From positions 1 through 11,103 of the forward strand of contig JADGIZ010000616.1 of NCBI GenBank assembly GCA_027604665.1: a stretch of 11,103 nt of DNA, given 5' to 3'. The translations under genes were made by a program, and so were the position numbers. Origin of the DNA: Polyrhizophydium stewartii (taxonomy: Eukaryota > Chytridiomycota > Chytridiomycetes > Rhizophydiales). How positions within the stretch are numbered: position 1 is the stretch's first letter; each line of letters begins with the position of its first letter. The notes beneath the pieces were generated by a model. It was not told where the DNA came from, did no database searches, and saw nothing but the letters and a program-made list of their open reading frames with translations. This document shows, piece after piece, positions 8,903 through 11,103 of the stretch.

Positions 8903-10873
8903 ATGGGCTCGTCCCAGTTTTGGAGGTTCATTCGGTTGCGAGCGCCAGCCGCCTTTGTCCGGTGCGTGCGCCGGGCCTAACCAACATGGACGCACTCTGG
9001 GGACGACGAGCCGTCCGTTCCTGCCGCGCGTCCGCCGGCGTGTGCCAGCATCGCTGACGGCGGCCTGGTTGTCGCAGCGCCGAAGCGACGACATTCGCAG
9101 GTCGACCACGAGCGGACCACCTTCTCGCCGACATGAGCCTGCTCGCGCACAGCTCGCTCGGGGCGGCAGCCGCGACCGGTCGCAGCGCCCCGCCGGCGTC
9201 CGAGCTTGCCCGCGCAACGGCCGCAGACCTGCGCCGCCTCGCCGAGCTCGTGCGACCGCGGCGATCCATATTCGCGGCGATCGACGGGCCGGCACCGCTG
9301 GCCAAGCTGCCGAGCCAACTCGAGCGGCGTGCCCGCGAGCGCCGCAAGATGGATGTACGCATACACGCCTCGCGCATGCCCTTGGCTCTCTGCGGGCGGC
9401 TCTCTGCGACCGCACGCACCGCAGCGGGCTGAACATCCGGCTCGCGCAGCGTATGATGGCCGACGGCCGCGTGCCGTTGCCTGAAGGCGACAGCGTCCAG
9501 CGAGCGGACCTGCACCCCGGATCTCGCTTCTACGACCTCCTCGAGAGCGAGCTGCACGCTGCGTTCGCTATCGAGGTTCCAGATCCGGCGGCAGGCGGCG
9601 GTGCATGCCTGCCCGAGTTTGGCGTCTCGGGATCGCACGAGCCGGGCGAAGGCGAGATCAAGCTGTTGCGGCGGATGCTGGACATAAGCGCCGCGCAGCC
9701 GACCCCGCGGCCGCGGTTCATGGTTGTGTCTGCAGACTCGGACACGGTGCTCCAACGCAAGTTGATCGCGCCATATGCCGCGTCCGACGGCCATTCTCGC
9801 CAACATGGTGGATCCACTCAGAGATGTGCTGACACGTTGCGTGGGATGCGCTGGCAGTGTTTGTTGCGATCCCGGACGCCGACTGTATGGTTCTCGGCGG
9901 TATTCAAGGCCCACTGTTTGACCTGCAAGCCGTGCGCAACGAGATATCGCGTCTCTTGCCTGACTTCAATATGGCGCGAGTGCTGCGAGACATTGTTGTG
10001 TTGTCGCTCTTGACAGGCAACGACATGCTGCCGAGCGTTCCATATCTATCGCTGGACAATCTCTTTGAGATATACTCGGGACGTCTCACCGCTTTAGCAC
10101 AGGCCGGCGTCGACGCTCATCTTGTGGATGTATCTGACACGGGGATCAGCTTCAACCTCGTGGCTATCCACAATGTGCTCGCATGCCAGCCTGGTGTCTT
10201 GGACACGTGCATAACCCCCAGCAGCGCCGAGCCTGAGATGCAGGTGGCGAGCGGCACTCGCTCGTCAGTCCATACACAGCCCATGGCTCGGACGAAAGAC
10301 CCTTCCGCGGCTCTCGCGCTCGCACAGGAGCTGTTCAGAGCCATTCATTGGATGTTCGCGACATATGCGCTGGCCGAATGCCCCGACTATCGCTACATCC
10401 CGTTTGCAAGCGCCAAAGGCGCAGAAGATGCACCGGACGACAGTGACATCATCCGAACCGCGCGCCGCCCGAACCCGGATGGCTGGGCCGCCGCCCACGC
10501 AGATCGAGCCGCTGCGAACGATGGGTATGGCGTGCTTGCGCGGGCGTCAGCGGTGTCTCAAGATGACTCGCTGGACCAGCGTAAGCGCACTGCGCTGCAT
10601 GGACCCGACCCAGCCTTGCTGCGCTTGGGCCTGCGCACGTGGGTTGCTCGGCTTGCTGCGGCTGCGGGCGCCGAGCACGGGCAGCCGCGCGGAGTGTGGC
10701 ATGCGCCGTGGCCAGAGCTCAGGCGCAACGCCGTGACGGCAGAGGAAGCCGCCCGCCTGGTGGGTCCCTCTTGCGGCGCCCGGCGCCGTGCTGCTGCTGA
10801 CCGGCGGCCGAGCGGCGTCATGCCGGCCGCTGGTGCGCTTGGTGCGGCGGACGCGCGATCTGCGCGTGGCTGA
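8903..10873 (+). CDS. Short XRN-family 5'-3' exoribonuclease, four exons
   Basis: XRN enzymes degrade 5'-monophosphate RNA processively. Exons are 8903-8961, 9078-9354, 9450-9756 (or to 9807) and 9858-10873, giving 552 (or 569) residues. The N-terminus MGSSQFWRFIRLRAP matches the XRN start (M-G-x-P-x-F-x-R-W-I). Active-site positions are all kept: D38 in ADMSLLAHSS, D89 in AIDGPAPLAK with K96 and the following basic QLERR, E179 and E181 in PGEGEIK, D208 and D210 in SADSDTVLQ, and D270 in LTGNDMLPSVP. PDYRYIPF near 370 fits the start of the middle domain. The protein is about a third the length of XRN1 and lacks its long C-terminal half, like short XRN-like proteins in various eukaryotes; cytoplasmic, nuclear or organellar location cannot be told. 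Intron 1 has CTGAC at 9054-9058, intron 3 CTGAC at 9829-9833. The third donor is ambiguous. The C-terminus after about residue 510 is doubtful, since another frame reads better and runs off the window. Confidence 0.85.
9757..9857 (+). other. Probable GC-AG intron in the XRN gene
   Basis: The acceptor at 9857 is secure: CTGAC lies 25 nt upstream and the next frame is conserved. Joining it in phase needs a donor ending an exon in phase 1. Only two fit: a GC donor, GCAAGT, at 9757 (the textbook GC-AG consensus, 101-nt intron), or a GT donor, GTGGAT, at 9808 (50-nt intron, only about 24 nt from donor to branch). The first drops 17 residues that look unlike the family; I favour it. Confidence 0.55.
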
Positions 10874-11103
10874 TCCTGATTGCGTTACTGTGACTCATTG
10901 TCACATCGCAGCTCATTGGTTCCCACGGCAGGCCGGCGAGACACGGCTGACGGCGGAGCAGGGCGCAGCCTCGGCGACAGCGACGCTCTGCGCGGCTCGG
11001 CCGGCACGCGGCGTCGCGGACATGCTCGCAGTTGAAAAGTGCGCTGCATGCGCAAAATACATTCTTGGCCGATCTTTTTCCCAACCGAGTCCTGCGCGCT
11101 TCC
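10874..11103 (+). other. Open reading frame continuing past the XRN stop, to window edge
   Basis: A + strand frame one base off the XRN frame is open from before 10761 to the last base of the window. Around 10745-10800 it takes over smoothly from the XRN frame: the XRN frame reads TAEEAARLV and then becomes Arg-rich, while the shifted frame gives a hydrophobic VPLAAPGAVLLLTGG. The far end contains KCAACAKYI. It may be the true C-terminus of the XRN protein reached by an unseen splice or frame change, or a chance open frame. Confidence 0.3.

Noticed and set aside
9355..9424. XRN intron 2 ending at 9424
   Set aside because: A good-looking CCGCAG acceptor, but it puts the next exon in the wrong frame; the acceptor at 9449 keeps the conserved frame.
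7841..9436. 531-codon - strand open frame
   Set aside because: Shadow of the four-module protein and of XRN exons; no recognisable domain.
9876..9900. DADCMVLGG as the XRN active-site DAD motif
   Set aside because: It resembles DADLIMLG, but the spacing from PGEGE fits the earlier SADSDTVLQ (about 28 residues) better; the later one would be some 42 residues away.

Overview
This is a nuclear fragment from a GC-rich eukaryote with compact, intron-rich genes. The evidence is splice structure. Conserved proteins are recovered only by joining exons across introns of about 55-230 nt. Donors are mostly GTGCGT, GTGAGT or GTGGGT, and many introns carry a CTGAC, CTGAT or CTAAC branch-like motif 10-40 nt before the acceptor AG. 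The gene mix is an AP-4 adaptor large subunit, RBX1, a short XRN-type nuclease, a fungal-looking single-pass membrane protein and a four-module repeat protein. It suggests an early-diverging fungus, perhaps a zoosporic (chytrid-like) one, because yeasts and other Dikarya are generally thought to have lost AP-4. The lineage is inference; nothing here proves it.

Layout. 1-581 (-): a GGC-rich G-run tract at the window edge and a weak candidate gene. 1097-2036 (-): a complete six-exon RBX1 gene whose last exon encodes only Tyr-Gly-His-stop. 2037-2276: a divergent promoter region. About 2277-5041 (+): AP-4 epsilon adaptin in about twelve exons, apparently ending after the trunk with no hinge or ear. 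5042-5261: an AT-richer gap between convergent genes. 5262-6770 (-): a four-exon type II membrane protein with an extracellular beta-rich domain. 6936-8513 (-): an intronless 525-residue protein made of four copies of a ~110-residue module. 8514-8902: a divergent intergenic region. 8903-10873 (+): a four-exon short XRN-family 5'-3' exonuclease with all seven acidic active-site positions kept. 10874-11103: an open frame that may continue that gene.

The genes do not form a pathway: ubiquitin ligation, vesicle coat, cell surface, unknown, and RNA decay. No mobile element, tRNA, rRNA or CRISPR array was seen. The least described item is the four-module protein. I found no multi-gene novel system. 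Exon boundaries were worked out by eye from splice motifs, reading phase and family conservation. RBX1 and the membrane protein are firm. The AP-4 epsilon ends and one XRN intron are less certain.
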